Assembly (NCBI GenBank): GCA_902470895.1
Contig: CABRID010000101.1
Coordinates: 1-7,293, forward strand
Length of the DNA: 7,293 nucleotides
Direction: 5' to 3'
Origin: an uncultured Collinsella sp.
GTDB lineage: Bacteria > Actinomycetota > Coriobacteriia > Coriobacteriales > Coriobacteriaceae
Under the pieces are notes generated by a model that was not told the origin of the DNA, did no database searches, and saw nothing but the letters and a program-made list of their open reading frames with translations. This document shows positions 1 through 5,806 of the stretch, piece by piece. Position 1 is the first letter of the stretch. The number at the start of each line of letters is the position of its first letter. A program made the position numbers and the translations under genes.

Positions 1-54
1 GAGGAGACGCCTGGGGCTGGCAGTCTAGATGGTACGAAAAATTGTCCGCACCCC

Positions 55-80
55 CTCTTAAACGACTAGTCAAATAAGAG
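55..80. other. Short inverted repeat around an ACTAGT core
   Basis: CTCTTA at 55-60 is the reverse complement of TAAGAG at 75-80. Between them lies the perfect 8-bp palindrome GACTAGTC (64-71). No T-run follows, so it is a poor terminator. It may be the left end of the structured region that continues to about 312, or a protein-binding site. I see nothing else in positions 1-54. Confidence 0.3.
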
Positions 81-88
81 CGTCCCCA

Positions 89-337
89 ATGACTAGGTTG
101 GGCACATTGCTTTGTGAGTTTATTCAATCTTCTTTAATAACAATTAAGTTGTTTACCTGCTTAAAGTTACTTATCATTTTTAAAAATAATGCTCGAAAAA
201 GCGTCCGAGAAGTCGCGGGACGGTTTTTGAGGGGTCGTTCGTCAAGCAATGTGGCAAGTTCTTGGTTAGATATTGGTCAGTTTTGGGTCAACCTTGCCAA
301 AAGCTTGACGAATGCAGATTTAGACGTCGACGAATGA
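89..337 (+). CDS. Doubtful 82-codon open frame in an AT-rich upstream region
   Basis: An ATG-started frame of 82 codons ends in TGA at 335-337. I do not recognise the product. It has one hydrophobic stretch (about residues 15-31, rich in Leu, Ile and Phe) followed by a basic segment, and no motif I can name. The ribosome binding site is weak (AAGAG at 76-80). Base composition is unlike the neighbours: about 119-200 is strongly AT-rich by eye while the surrounding genes are GC-rich, and codon choice does not resemble prmC. The frame also covers several inverted repeats, including a long nested one at 238-312, which fits a structured or repeated non-coding element better than a protein. It could still be a small membrane-associated peptide. 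In the known actinobacterial order one would expect prfA upstream of prmC; nothing here looks like prfA. Confidence 0.22.
   Translation: MTRLGTLLCEFIQSSLITIKLFTCLKLLIIFKNNARKSVREVAGRFLRGRSSSNVASSWLDIGQFWVNLAKSLTNADLDVDE
202..228 (+). terminator. Weak terminator-like hairpin followed by T-run
   Basis: CGTCC at 202-206 can pair with GGACG at 218-222 across an 11-base loop, and G plus five T follow at 223-228. The stem is only 5 bp, so as an intrinsic terminator it would be weak. It sits just before the larger inverted repeat at 238-312 and inside the doubtful 89-337 frame, which argues against that frame being a normal gene. Confidence 0.25.
238..312. other. Long nested inverted repeat, candidate structured RNA element
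   Basis: TTCGTCAAGC at 238-247 is the exact reverse complement of GCTTGACGAA at 303-312 (10 bp). Nested inside it, TGGCAAG at 252-258 is the exact reverse complement of CTTGCCA at 293-299 (7 bp). The two stems are separated by a small internal loop of 4 and 3 bases, and the apical loop spans 259-292. That loop carries three similar TTGG-containing segments. Seventeen base pairs in register are unlikely by chance in 75 bases. No T-run follows, so this is not a simple terminator. It may be an intergenic repeat, a leader structure or a small RNA; sequence alone cannot decide. Confidence 0.55.
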
Positions 338-401
338 ACATTTCAGGCAGGTTCCAAGCAAAATTCTGGGCTGATTCTCGATAATCGCCTTCAATCGTCC
401 C

Positions 402-428
402 TTGCCAAGCGCTGGCCTCGCGTACAAT
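402..428 (+). promoter_or_regulatory. Possible promoter for prmC
   Basis: TTGCCA at 402-407 and TACAAT at 423-428 resemble sigma-70 -35 and -10 boxes, but the spacer is 15 bp, shorter than optimal. A start near 435 would give a leader of about 40 nt carrying a GC-rich hairpin (GCGCC/GGCGC, 445-458) and the Shine-Dalgarno run. This rests on pattern only. Confidence 0.3.
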
Positions 429-476
429 CTGCTCCGACATTCGCGCGCCGTCCGGCGCTTAAGAGGGGAGGGCCCC

Positions 477-1754
477 ATGGCAAACGAGATCTGGACCATC
501 AAGCGTTGTCTCGAGTGGACCAAGGAGTACCTGGCCGAGCGCGGCGAGGAGCACCCCCGTCTTTCTGCCGAGTGGCTGCTGTGCGCCGCCACGGGCCTGG
601 CGCGCATTGACCTATATATGCGTATGGACGAGACGCTTAACGCGGCCCAGCTCGAGACCATGCATGCGGCCGTTGTCCGCCGCGCTAAGGGCGAGCCGCT
701 GCAATACATCACCGGCAGCACGCAGTTTCGCATGATCGACGTCGCGTGCGCCCCCGGTGTGCTCATTCCGCGCCCCGAGACCGAGATGCTCGTCGAGGAA
801 GTCCTCAATTATCTGGATGCCGAGGTGCTGAGCCCCGAGGCTGCTGCCCGTCAACGTGTTGAGCTGCCTTGGAACGATGAGGTCGAAGAGGCCCGCAAAG
901 CCGAGGCGGCGCTGGCCGACGAGCGCGCGACTGCCGAGCGCCGTGCCGCTAACCTGACGGCCGCCGATGAGGCGGCACTAGGCAGCGACGTGCTGGGCAG
1001 CCGTGCCTATGCCGAGGAGCTGGCCGACCGCGAGGCCGAGGAAGCCGCCGCGCAGGCAGCAGAAGCCGACGCCGCGGAAGCCGCCGAGCCCGAGCTCGAC
1101 GAATACGGCATCGCCATCGAGGGTGCCGGCCAGGAGACGGCTTCAGCTCAGGATGCCGCTGCGCCTGCCTCAGCCGAGCCCTGCACTGCCCGCGTTCTCG
1201 AGGTCGGCTGCGGCACGGGCTGCATTTCGCTCTCCCTTGCCTGGGAGCGCCGCGGCCACGTTACCTGCACCGCCACCGATATCGAGCCGCGCGCCATCGA
1301 TCTGGCCACCAAAAACCGCGACGCCCTCGGCCTCACGGCAGATGAGGTTGCCTTTAGCCTCACCAACCTGGTGAGTTCCATTCCCCGCGAAGAGTGGGGC
1401 ACCTTCGACGTGCTCGTCTCCAACCCACCTTACATCCCGACCGGCGTCATGCGTTCGCTGCCGCACGAGGTCAAGGACTTTGAGCCCGACCTGGCGCTCG
1501 AGGGCGGCGCCGACGGCCTCGATATCTTCCGCCGCCTGCTCAATGCGGCGCCTTACATGTTGCGCGCCGGCGGCCTGTTTGCCTGCGAGCTCTACGAGGG
1601 TGCCCTCGATGCCGCGGCCGAGCTCTGTCGCCAGGCAGGCCTTTCGGACGTGCGTATCGTCCACGACCTCACCGATCGCCCCCGCATCGTCCGAGCCATC
1701 GTCACCGAGCCATCGTCACCGAGCCCAAACAGCGTATTTAAGCTGAATAAATAG
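477..1754 (+). CDS. prmC: Peptide chain release factor N5-glutamine methyltransferase (PrmC/HemK) with long insertion
   Basis: PrmC methylates the glutamine of the GGQ motif of release factors RF1 and RF2, using S-adenosylmethionine in the cytoplasm. The 425-residue product shows the RPETE segment (about 99-103), the SAM-binding glycine-rich motif LEVGCGTG (241-248) and the catalytic NPPY motif (316-319). Family members are usually about 280 residues; the excess is an Ala/Glu-rich, probably coiled or disordered insert at about 115-236, between the N-terminal release-factor-binding domain and the methyltransferase domain. ATG 477 is chosen because a strong GAGGGGAGGG run lies just upstream; a TTG at 402 in the same frame has no such site and overlaps a possible promoter. 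A 14-bp tandem duplication near the 3' end changes the frame, so the tail after residue 411 is altered and the protein ends nine residues later than the collapsed form. Core function appears intact. Confidence 0.95.
   Translation: MANEIWTIKRCLEWTKEYLAERGEEHPRLSAEWLLCAATGLARIDLYMRMDETLNAAQLETMHAAVVRRAKGEPLQYITGSTQFRMIDVACAPGVLIPRPETEMLVEEVLNYLDAEVLSPEAAARQRVELPWNDEVEEARKAEAALADERATAERRAANLTAADEAALGSDVLGSRAYAEELADREAEEAAAQAAEADAAEAAEPELDEYGIAIEGAGQETASAQDAAAPASAEPCTARVLEVGCGTGCISLSLAWERRGHVTCTATDIEPRAIDLATKNRDALGLTADEVAFSLTNLVSSIPREEWGTFDVLVSNPPYIPTGVMRSLPHEVKDFEPDLALEGGADGLDIFRRLLNAAPYMLRAGGLFACELYEGALDAAAELCRQAGLSDVRIVHDLTDRPRIVRAIVTEPSSPSPNSVFKLNK
1691..1725 (+). repeat. 14-bp tandem duplication (2.5 copies) in the 3' end of prmC
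   Basis: The unit CCGAGCCATCGTCA occurs at 1691-1704 and again at 1705-1718, followed by half a unit (CCGAGCC, 1719-1725). Fourteen is not a multiple of three. With both copies the frame reads ...TEPSSPSPNSVFKLNK and stops at 1752-1754. With one copy removed it would read ...RAIVTEPKQRI and stop at the TAA now at 1739-1741. Replication slippage is the likely cause; an assembly error is possible. Confidence 0.9.
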
Positions 1755-1762
1755 ACATTTGC

Positions 1763-1778
1763 GCAAGTTTGTCCTTGC
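1763..1778. other. Inverted repeat GCAAG/CTTGC upstream of the toxin-antitoxin promoter
   Basis: GCAAG at 1763-1767 and CTTGC at 1774-1778 are reverse complements separated by 6 bases, and overlap an 8-bp palindrome TTGCGCAA at 1759-1766. The repeat touches the -35 box of the proposed toxin-antitoxin promoter. It may be a second operator half or part of a weak prmC terminator; there is no T-run after it. Confidence 0.3.
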
Positions 1779-1802
1779 AATATACCGTAAAACTTCTACT
1801 AT
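1775..1802 (+). promoter_or_regulatory. Promoter of the toxin-antitoxin operon
   Basis: TTGCAA (1775-1780) and TACTAT (1797-1802) with a 16-bp spacer form a good sigma-70-like promoter in the AT-rich gap after prmC. Predicted initiation near 1809 would leave a very short leader before ATG 1817, so an alternative upstream pair, TTGCGC (1759-1764) and TATACC (1781-1786), also with a 16-bp spacer, is worth considering. Confidence 0.5.
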
Positions 1803-1807
1803 AGAAG
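1793..1807. promoter_or_regulatory. Palindromic candidate operator for antitoxin autorepression
   Basis: CTTCTA-CTA-TAGAAG is a perfect 6-bp inverted repeat with a 3-base centre. It covers the proposed -10 box and runs into the toxin Shine-Dalgarno sequence (AGAAGGAG, 1803-1810). HigA-type helix-turn-helix antitoxins commonly bind palindromes over their own promoter, so this is the most likely site. The binding role is inferred. Confidence 0.5.
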
Positions 1808-1816
1808 GAGAAAGGT

Positions 1817-2212
1817 ATGTCAAATCAGCTGCATCGGTACCGTATCGTGCTTGATTACATTGAACCTTGGCTTGATGAGCAGGATGAAGCTACGCTGAAG
1901 CAGATTTATGCAGACCTTTTGGTGCTCGAGAAGGAAGGTCCCAGCCTTGGTCGTCCGCTGGTTGACCGCGTAAAGGGCTCGAAGCTTCATCATTTAAAGG
2001 AGCTGAGAGTGACGTCGTGTGGTGGGCAGGTGATTCGCATCCTCTTCGCCTTTGACCCCAAGCGCCAGGCGGTATTGCTATTGGCGGGTGATAAGTCGCG
2101 AGCGGGATCGTCAAGGGCAAAATGGAACGGTTGGTATGCGATCAACATTCCAAGGGCCGAGCAAATATACCGTCGCCACGTAAGGAGGCTCGATCGAGAT
2201 GGAACTGCATGA
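1817..2212 (+). CDS. RelE/ParE-superfamily toxin, HigB/Gp49-like
   Basis: The 131-residue product has the layout of actinobacterial HigB/Gp49-like toxins: the segment LGRPLVDRVKGSKLHHLKELR (about 44-64), then a beta-strand region VIRILFAFDPKRQAVLLLAGDKS (about 72-94) and the motif WNGWY (103-107) followed by a helix IPRAEQIYRRH. Relatives are ribosome-dependent or free mRNA interferases that stop translation when released from their antitoxin; that activity is inferred for this copy. The segment after GDKS is a few residues longer than the usual GDK-x-WxGWY pattern. The start ATG has a good SD 6 bases upstream. The next gene begins inside this one (14-bp overlap), the toxin-first order typical of higBA. 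Lower GC and different codon choice than prmC suggest acquisition by transfer. No frameshift or loss is seen. Confidence 0.88.
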   Translation: MSNQLHRYRIVLDYIEPWLDEQDEATLKQIYADLLVLEKEGPSLGRPLVDRVKGSKLHHLKELRVTSCGGQVIRILFAFDPKRQAVLLLAGDKSRAGSSRAKWNGWYAINIPRAEQIYRRHVRRLDRDGTA

Positions 2213-2501
2213 GTATATGGAATCTCGCGGGATAACACGCGACTCCATTACCGCCGAGCAGGAGAGGACTCGCGATCGTATCGAAGCCTATAAGCTTGCT
2301 CAGATTCGCAGGTTAAAAGATCTAACACAGGCGTCGGTCGCCCAGTCGATGGGCGTTTCTCAAAAACGTGTATCCGAGCTCGAGCGTGGGGAGTTGGGTT
2401 CGATGAGGCTCGACACGCTGAGCAGGTACGCAGAGAGCCTCGGCGGAAAACTGGTTGCAAGCATCGAGTTTCCCGATCGTACCGTTACGCTTGCGCGCTA
2501 A
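2199..2501 (+). CDS. XRE-family helix-turn-helix antitoxin, HigA-like
   Basis: The 100-residue product contains a Cro/C1-type helix-turn-helix at about 42-66: LTQASVAQSMGVSQ then KRVSELERGE, the classic pattern of second and recognition helices, continuing into LDTLSRYAESLGG. A charged N-terminal helix (about 18-40) precedes it, and a short C-terminal beta segment (VASIEFPDRTV) may contact the toxin. It should neutralise the upstream toxin by direct binding and repress the operon by binding the palindrome at 1793-1807; both roles are inferred from family and layout. ATG 2199 has an excellent AAGGAGG (2182-2188) within the toxin gene, and the two genes overlap by 14 bp, implying coupled translation. 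No terminator with a T-run is visible in the 147 bases that follow. Confidence 0.88.
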   Translation: MELHEYMESRGITRDSITAEQERTRDRIEAYKLAQIRRLKDLTQASVAQSMGVSQKRVSELERGELGSMRLDTLSRYAESLGGKLVASIEFPDRTVTLAR

Positions 2502-2648
2502 AAATCTGCAATAACCCCCTCACTTTCACCGACTACTAGAGCCGCTCACCAAACCAACATGCGCTCTGGGCAAATAGGTTGAATGTTTCGTGCGAGAATG
2601 CCCCACAGTAAACAAACTTGCACCGGAGCGTAAGGGGCTGGCATACAC

Positions 2649-3392
2649 ATGCAGACGGTCTATCGGGTATACGAGGGAACGCGCGAGCCGCATCGGCTTG
2701 CCGTCGAGCGCACGGCCGAGGTGCTCGGCCGCGGCGGCCTGGCCTTGATTCCGACCGAGACCGTCTACGGTGTCGCCGTGGCAGTCAACGCCTTCTCGGA
2801 CGCCGTGCCCCAAGATACAAGCGAATTCCCATCGTGGCCGCGCGATCCGCAGGCTGCCGTCAATGGCGCCGCAGTTCCTGCGCTCGGCACCGGCTATCGC
2901 CGTATCTTCACTCTCAAGCAACGTGAGCTCACGCAAACCGTCGCTTGGCTGGTCGATGGCGTCGAAGCACTCGACCGCTATGGCGTGGATATCCCGGAAG
3001 ATGCCCGCGTACTTGCGCGACGATGCTGGCCGGGAGCCCTGACTATCGTGGTCAAGGCGGCTCCCTGCGTGCCGACCTTTATGCGTGCTGCCGACGACAC
3101 CGTGGCCCTGCGCGCTTCGGCCTCTCCCGTGGTCCAAGCGCTCATCCGCGCCTGCGGCAGTCCCCTTGCCTGCACGAGCGCCAACACACACGGCGCGCCC
3201 TCGCCGGCAAGCTTTGCCGCCGTCGAAGGTCGCATCCTGGAGGGGGTCGATGTTGCCGTCGACGCCGGTGAGACCCCGTGTCGCGACGCCTCGACCATCG
3301 TGTCGTTCCAGCATGGCGGGCTCCAGATCCTGCGCCAAGGCGCACTTCCCGCATCAGAGATCGAACGGGTCCTGTCCGACCCGATGCAATAG
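2649..3392 (+). CDS. Divergent Sua5/YrdC-family L-threonylcarbamoyladenylate synthase
   Basis: Enzymes of this family (Sua5/TsaC/YwlC) make threonylcarbamoyl-AMP from threonine, bicarbonate and ATP, the first step of the t6A modification at position 37 of ANN-decoding tRNAs. The 247-residue protein has the typical LIPTETVYG (33-41), a KxR motif (K90, R92), WPGALTIVV (127-135), an SxN motif in TSAN (S177, N179) and an end resembling ILRxG. Differences from usual members are clear: about 35 extra residues between VYGVAV and RIFTLK, ELTQT in place of the usual P-x-x-x-PL after KxR, and RASASP in place of R-x-P-x-HP. It is longer than TsaC and shorter than two-domain Sua5 (no C-terminal Sua5 domain). 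The start is ATG with AAGGGG about 12 bases upstream. In actinobacteria this gene commonly follows prmC; here a toxin-antitoxin pair lies between. Confidence 0.85.
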   Translation: MQTVYRVYEGTREPHRLAVERTAEVLGRGGLALIPTETVYGVAVAVNAFSDAVPQDTSEFPSWPRDPQAAVNGAAVPALGTGYRRIFTLKQRELTQTVAWLVDGVEALDRYGVDIPEDARVLARRCWPGALTIVVKAAPCVPTFMRAADDTVALRASASPVVQALIRACGSPLACTSANTHGAPSPASFAAVEGRILEGVDVAVDAGETPCRDASTIVSFQHGGLQILRQGALPASEIERVLSDPMQ

Positions 3393-3405
3393 AAAGGTGT
3401 AAGCG

Positions 3406-4947
3406 ATGTCGTTGAATCTGGGCAGCCTGGGCATGGAAGATGCCTCGTTTAACTTTGGCGGTTCCTACATCATGGCGCTCGACTGCGGCACCACCTCGGT
3501 ACTTGCGACCATCGTCGACGAGTACGGCTGCATCGTCGCGCAGGCACGTCGTAGCGTCAAAACCGACTTCCCGCGTCCCGGTTGGATAGAGCAAGACCCC
3601 ATGGAGGTGCTTGCCAGCCAGATCGGCGTGATGATGGAGGTCCAGTTTAAGAGCGGCATCCATTCTGACCGCATCGCCGCCATCGGTATCTCCAACCAGC
3701 GCGAGACCACGGTGGTGTGGGACCGCATAAGCGGTCAACCCATCTATAACGCCATCGTGTGGCAATGCCGTCGCACCGCACCTCTGATCGACGAGCTGGT
3801 CGAGCGGGGCGCAGAAGAGCTGGTGCGCTCCCGCACGGGACTCACACTCGATCCGTATTTCTCGGCTTCCAAGGTGCAGTGGATCCTCGACAACGTCGAC
3901 GGTGCGCGTGAGAGCGCGGCGGCGGGCGACCTCATGTTCGGCACCATCGACACCTGGCTCATCTACAACCTCACCGGCAGTCAGGTCTTTGCCACCGACT
4001 ACACCAATGCCAGCCGCACGGCGCTCTTTAATATCCATACGCTCGATTGGGACGACGACCTGCTGGCGCTCTTTGACGTTCCACGTTCCATGATGCCCGA
4101 GGTTCGTTGGAGCTCGGGCGACTACGGCCGCGTCGCGAGCGACATCATGACCAACATGCCGCCCATCATGGGCGTGGCGGGCGATCAGCAGGCGTCGCTG
4201 TTCGGCCACTGCTGCTTCCATCCCGGCCAGACCAAAAACACCTATGGCACGGGTTGCTTTATGCTCATGAACACCGGCGACGAGGTCGTCGAATCCAAGA
4301 ACGGTCTGGTCTCCACGATCGGTATCGCCGCGGACGGCAAGATCAGCTATGCGCTCGAGGGTTCTATCTTTGCCGCCGGCTCAACCATGAACTGGCTGCG
4401 CAACAACATGGGCATCATCTCGAGTGTGAGCGAGTCCGCGCAACTCGCCGCTTCGATCAACGACAATGAGGGCTGCTACTTCGTCCCCGCCTTCGCTGGC
4501 CTGGGCGCTCCCTGGTGGGACCCGCGTGCCCGCGGTATCGTGTGCGGTCTGACCGGCGCCTCGAGCCGTGCGACCATCGTACGTGCCGCCTGCGAATCCA
4601 TGGCATATCAGAGCTACGACGTGCTGCGCGCCATGGAGCAGGACGTGGGGCTTTCGATTGAGCGCCTGTCTGTCGATGGCGGTGCCTCGCGCAACGAGTT
4701 CATCATGCAATTCCAGGCCGACCTGCTGGATATCCCCGTGCTGCAATGCGAGACGGTGGAGACCACGGCAATCGGTGCCGCGTACTTGGCGGGTCTTGCC
4801 GTCGGCTATTGGGAAGACCTGGAGGAGCTGGAGCAAAATGCCCAGATCGTTAGGACCTTCCTTCCCCACATGTCTGCCGAGCGCCGCGAGCAAAACCTTG
4901 CGGGCTGGCGTGATGCAGTCAGGCGCTCGCTCAGCACCGCACAGTAG
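3406..4947 (+). CDS. glpK: Glycerol kinase
   Basis: GlpK phosphorylates glycerol with ATP to glycerol 3-phosphate in the cytoplasm. The 513-residue length fits the family (about 500). Visible landmarks in order: phosphate loop LDCGTTS (25-31), glycerol-binding NQRETT (97-102), DPYF (149-152), FGGY-type SASKVQWILDN (153-163), AGDQQASLFG (258-267), GTG (281-283) and DGGASRN (424-430). Two oddities: the usual ALDQGTTSSRA reads ALDCGTTSVLA, so the Arg that contacts ATP in E. coli GlpK (R18 counting Met) is Leu33; and no His occurs at 232-257, the region where PTS-regulated Firmicutes enzymes carry their HPr-phosphorylated His. Start ATG 3406 has AAAGG 8 bases upstream and lies only 13 bases after sua5, suggesting co-transcription. 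No glpF facilitator or glpD is next to it. Confidence 0.95.
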   Translation: MSLNLGSLGMEDASFNFGGSYIMALDCGTTSVLATIVDEYGCIVAQARRSVKTDFPRPGWIEQDPMEVLASQIGVMMEVQFKSGIHSDRIAAIGISNQRETTVVWDRISGQPIYNAIVWQCRRTAPLIDELVERGAEELVRSRTGLTLDPYFSASKVQWILDNVDGARESAAAGDLMFGTIDTWLIYNLTGSQVFATDYTNASRTALFNIHTLDWDDDLLALFDVPRSMMPEVRWSSGDYGRVASDIMTNMPPIMGVAGDQQASLFGHCCFHPGQTKNTYGTGCFMLMNTGDEVVESKNGLVSTIGIAADGKISYALEGSIFAAGSTMNWLRNNMGIISSVSESAQLAASINDNEGCYFVPAFAGLGAPWWDPRARGIVCGLTGASSRATIVRAACESMAYQSYDVLRAMEQDVGLSIERLSVDGGASRNEFIMQFQADLLDIPVLQCETVETTAIGAAYLAGLAVGYWEDLEELEQNAQIVRTFLPHMSAERREQNLAGWRDAVRRSLSTAQ

Positions 4948-5001
4948 GGCTGCGATGGGCTGCTCGATACAACAAACCGCTAAACTAATGCATGGCGCGC
5001 G

Positions 5002-5047
5002 GCGGCAACATTGCTGCACGCCTTGTCAGCAAGGCCGTTTTGCGGCC
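5002..5047 (+). promoter_or_regulatory. Hairpin-rich leader upstream of upp with mutually exclusive stems
   Basis: Three hairpins follow each other: GCGGCAA/TTGCTGC (5002-5008 with 5011-5017, one G-U pair), GCCTTG/CAAGGC (5020-5025 with 5030-5035, tetraloop TCAG), and GGCCG/CGGCC (5033-5037 with 5043-5047). The second and third share 5033-5035 and cannot both be complete. The last ends 5 bases before the upp Shine-Dalgarno sequence (5053-5060). The arrangement resembles an attenuator or translation-control leader, but there is no clear T-run and no PyrR motif that I can confirm. It could also serve as a weak terminator for glpK. Confidence 0.4.
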
Positions 5048-5070
5048 GCAACGAAAGGGGCAATCAACCC

Positions 5071-5718
5071 ATGACCGTCACCTACGATGCGTCCCGTGTG
5101 ACGCTTGTCGATCACCCGCTCGTCCAGCACAAGCTGTCGATCCTGCGCGACAAAAACACCGGCACCAACCAGTTCCGCCAGCTCGTGCGCGAGCTTGCGC
5201 TCTTTGACGGCTACGAGGCCATGCGCGACCTGCCCATGGAAGACGTCGAGGTCGAGACCCCCATCACCACCGCCACGTTTAAGCAGCTCGCCGGCAAGAA
5301 GCTCGCCATCGTTCCCATCCTGCGTGCAGGCCTTGGCATGGTCGACGGTATCCTCGACTTGGTACCCTCTGCCCGCGTGGGCCACATCGGTATGGAGCGC
5401 GACGAGGTTACCCACGAGCCGCATGAGTATTACTGCAAGATGCCCAAGGATATCGACCAGCGCATCTGCCTGGTTGTCGACCCCATGCTCGCCACGGGCG
5501 GTTCGGCCGAAATGGCCATCAGCTACCTGCGCGAGCGCGGTGTCAAGGACATCCGCATGCTGTGTATCGTCGCCACACCCGAGGGTCTCAAGTCGCTGAC
5601 CGAAAAGGACCCCGACGTACATATTTATACGTGCGCCATCGACGACCATCTCAACGAGGCTGCCTACATCGTTCCCGGCCTCGGCGACGCCGGCGACCGC
5701 ATCTACGGCACGCTCTAG
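5071..5718 (+). CDS. upp: Uracil phosphoribosyltransferase
   Basis: Upp salvages uracil: uracil plus PRPP gives UMP and pyrophosphate in the cytoplasm. The 215-residue protein has family length (about 208-215) and full signatures: ILRAGLGM (83-90), the PRPP-binding loop DPMLATGGSA (137-146) and the uracil-binding C-terminus with NEAAYIVPGLGDAGDR (195-210) ending in IYGTL. ATG 5071 is preferred because GAAAGGGG lies at 5053-5060, 10 bases upstream; an ATG at 5011 in the same frame would add 20 residues that match nothing in the family and would cover the hairpin leader and the binding site. It stands 123 bases after glpK, so it may have its own promoter, though no clear -35 box is visible. GTP activation, known for several bacterial Upp enzymes, cannot be judged from sequence here. 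Confidence 0.96.
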   Translation: MTVTYDASRVTLVDHPLVQHKLSILRDKNTGTNQFRQLVRELALFDGYEAMRDLPMEDVEVETPITTATFKQLAGKKLAIVPILRAGLGMVDGILDLVPSARVGHIGMERDEVTHEPHEYYCKMPKDIDQRICLVVDPMLATGGSAEMAISYLRERGVKDIRMLCIVATPEGLKSLTEKDPDVHIYTCAIDDHLNEAAYIVPGLGDAGDRIYGTL

Positions 5719-5759
5719 TCGCTGGGCTAAACGGCCGCGGCTGCAAATACGAAGAAACG

Positions 5760-5794
5760 GTGCGCGCGGACGAACAAAAGGCGACCGCGCGCAC
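5760..5794. terminator. Strong GC-only hairpin after upp, possible terminator
   Basis: GTGCGCGCGG at 5760-5769 is a perfect 10-bp reverse complement of CCGCGCGCAC at 5785-5794, with a 15-base loop rich in A. It lies 42 bases after the upp stop. There is no T-run directly after the stem, so it is either a Rho-assisted or pause-type end, or an mRNA-stabilising structure. Position between two transcription units supports a terminator role. Confidence 0.45.
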
Positions 5795-5806
5795 TCCTGT
5801 TAACGG

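Noticed and set aside
402..476. Upstream TTG start adding 25 residues to PrmC
   Set aside because: No ribosome binding site, overlaps a possible promoter, and the extra residues do not match the family; ATG 477 has a strong SD.
2526..3338. Minus-strand open frame opposite sua5
   Set aside because: No motif, and the plus strand encodes a clear Sua5-family protein with a ribosome binding site.
3142..4221. Long open frame on the minus strand opposite sua5 and glpK
   Set aside because: It lies antisense to recognisable genes, shows no family motif and reflects the high-GC codon pattern of glpK.
5011..5070. Upstream ATG start adding 20 residues to Upp
   Set aside because: The added residues would be encoded by the hairpin leader and the SD of ATG 5071.
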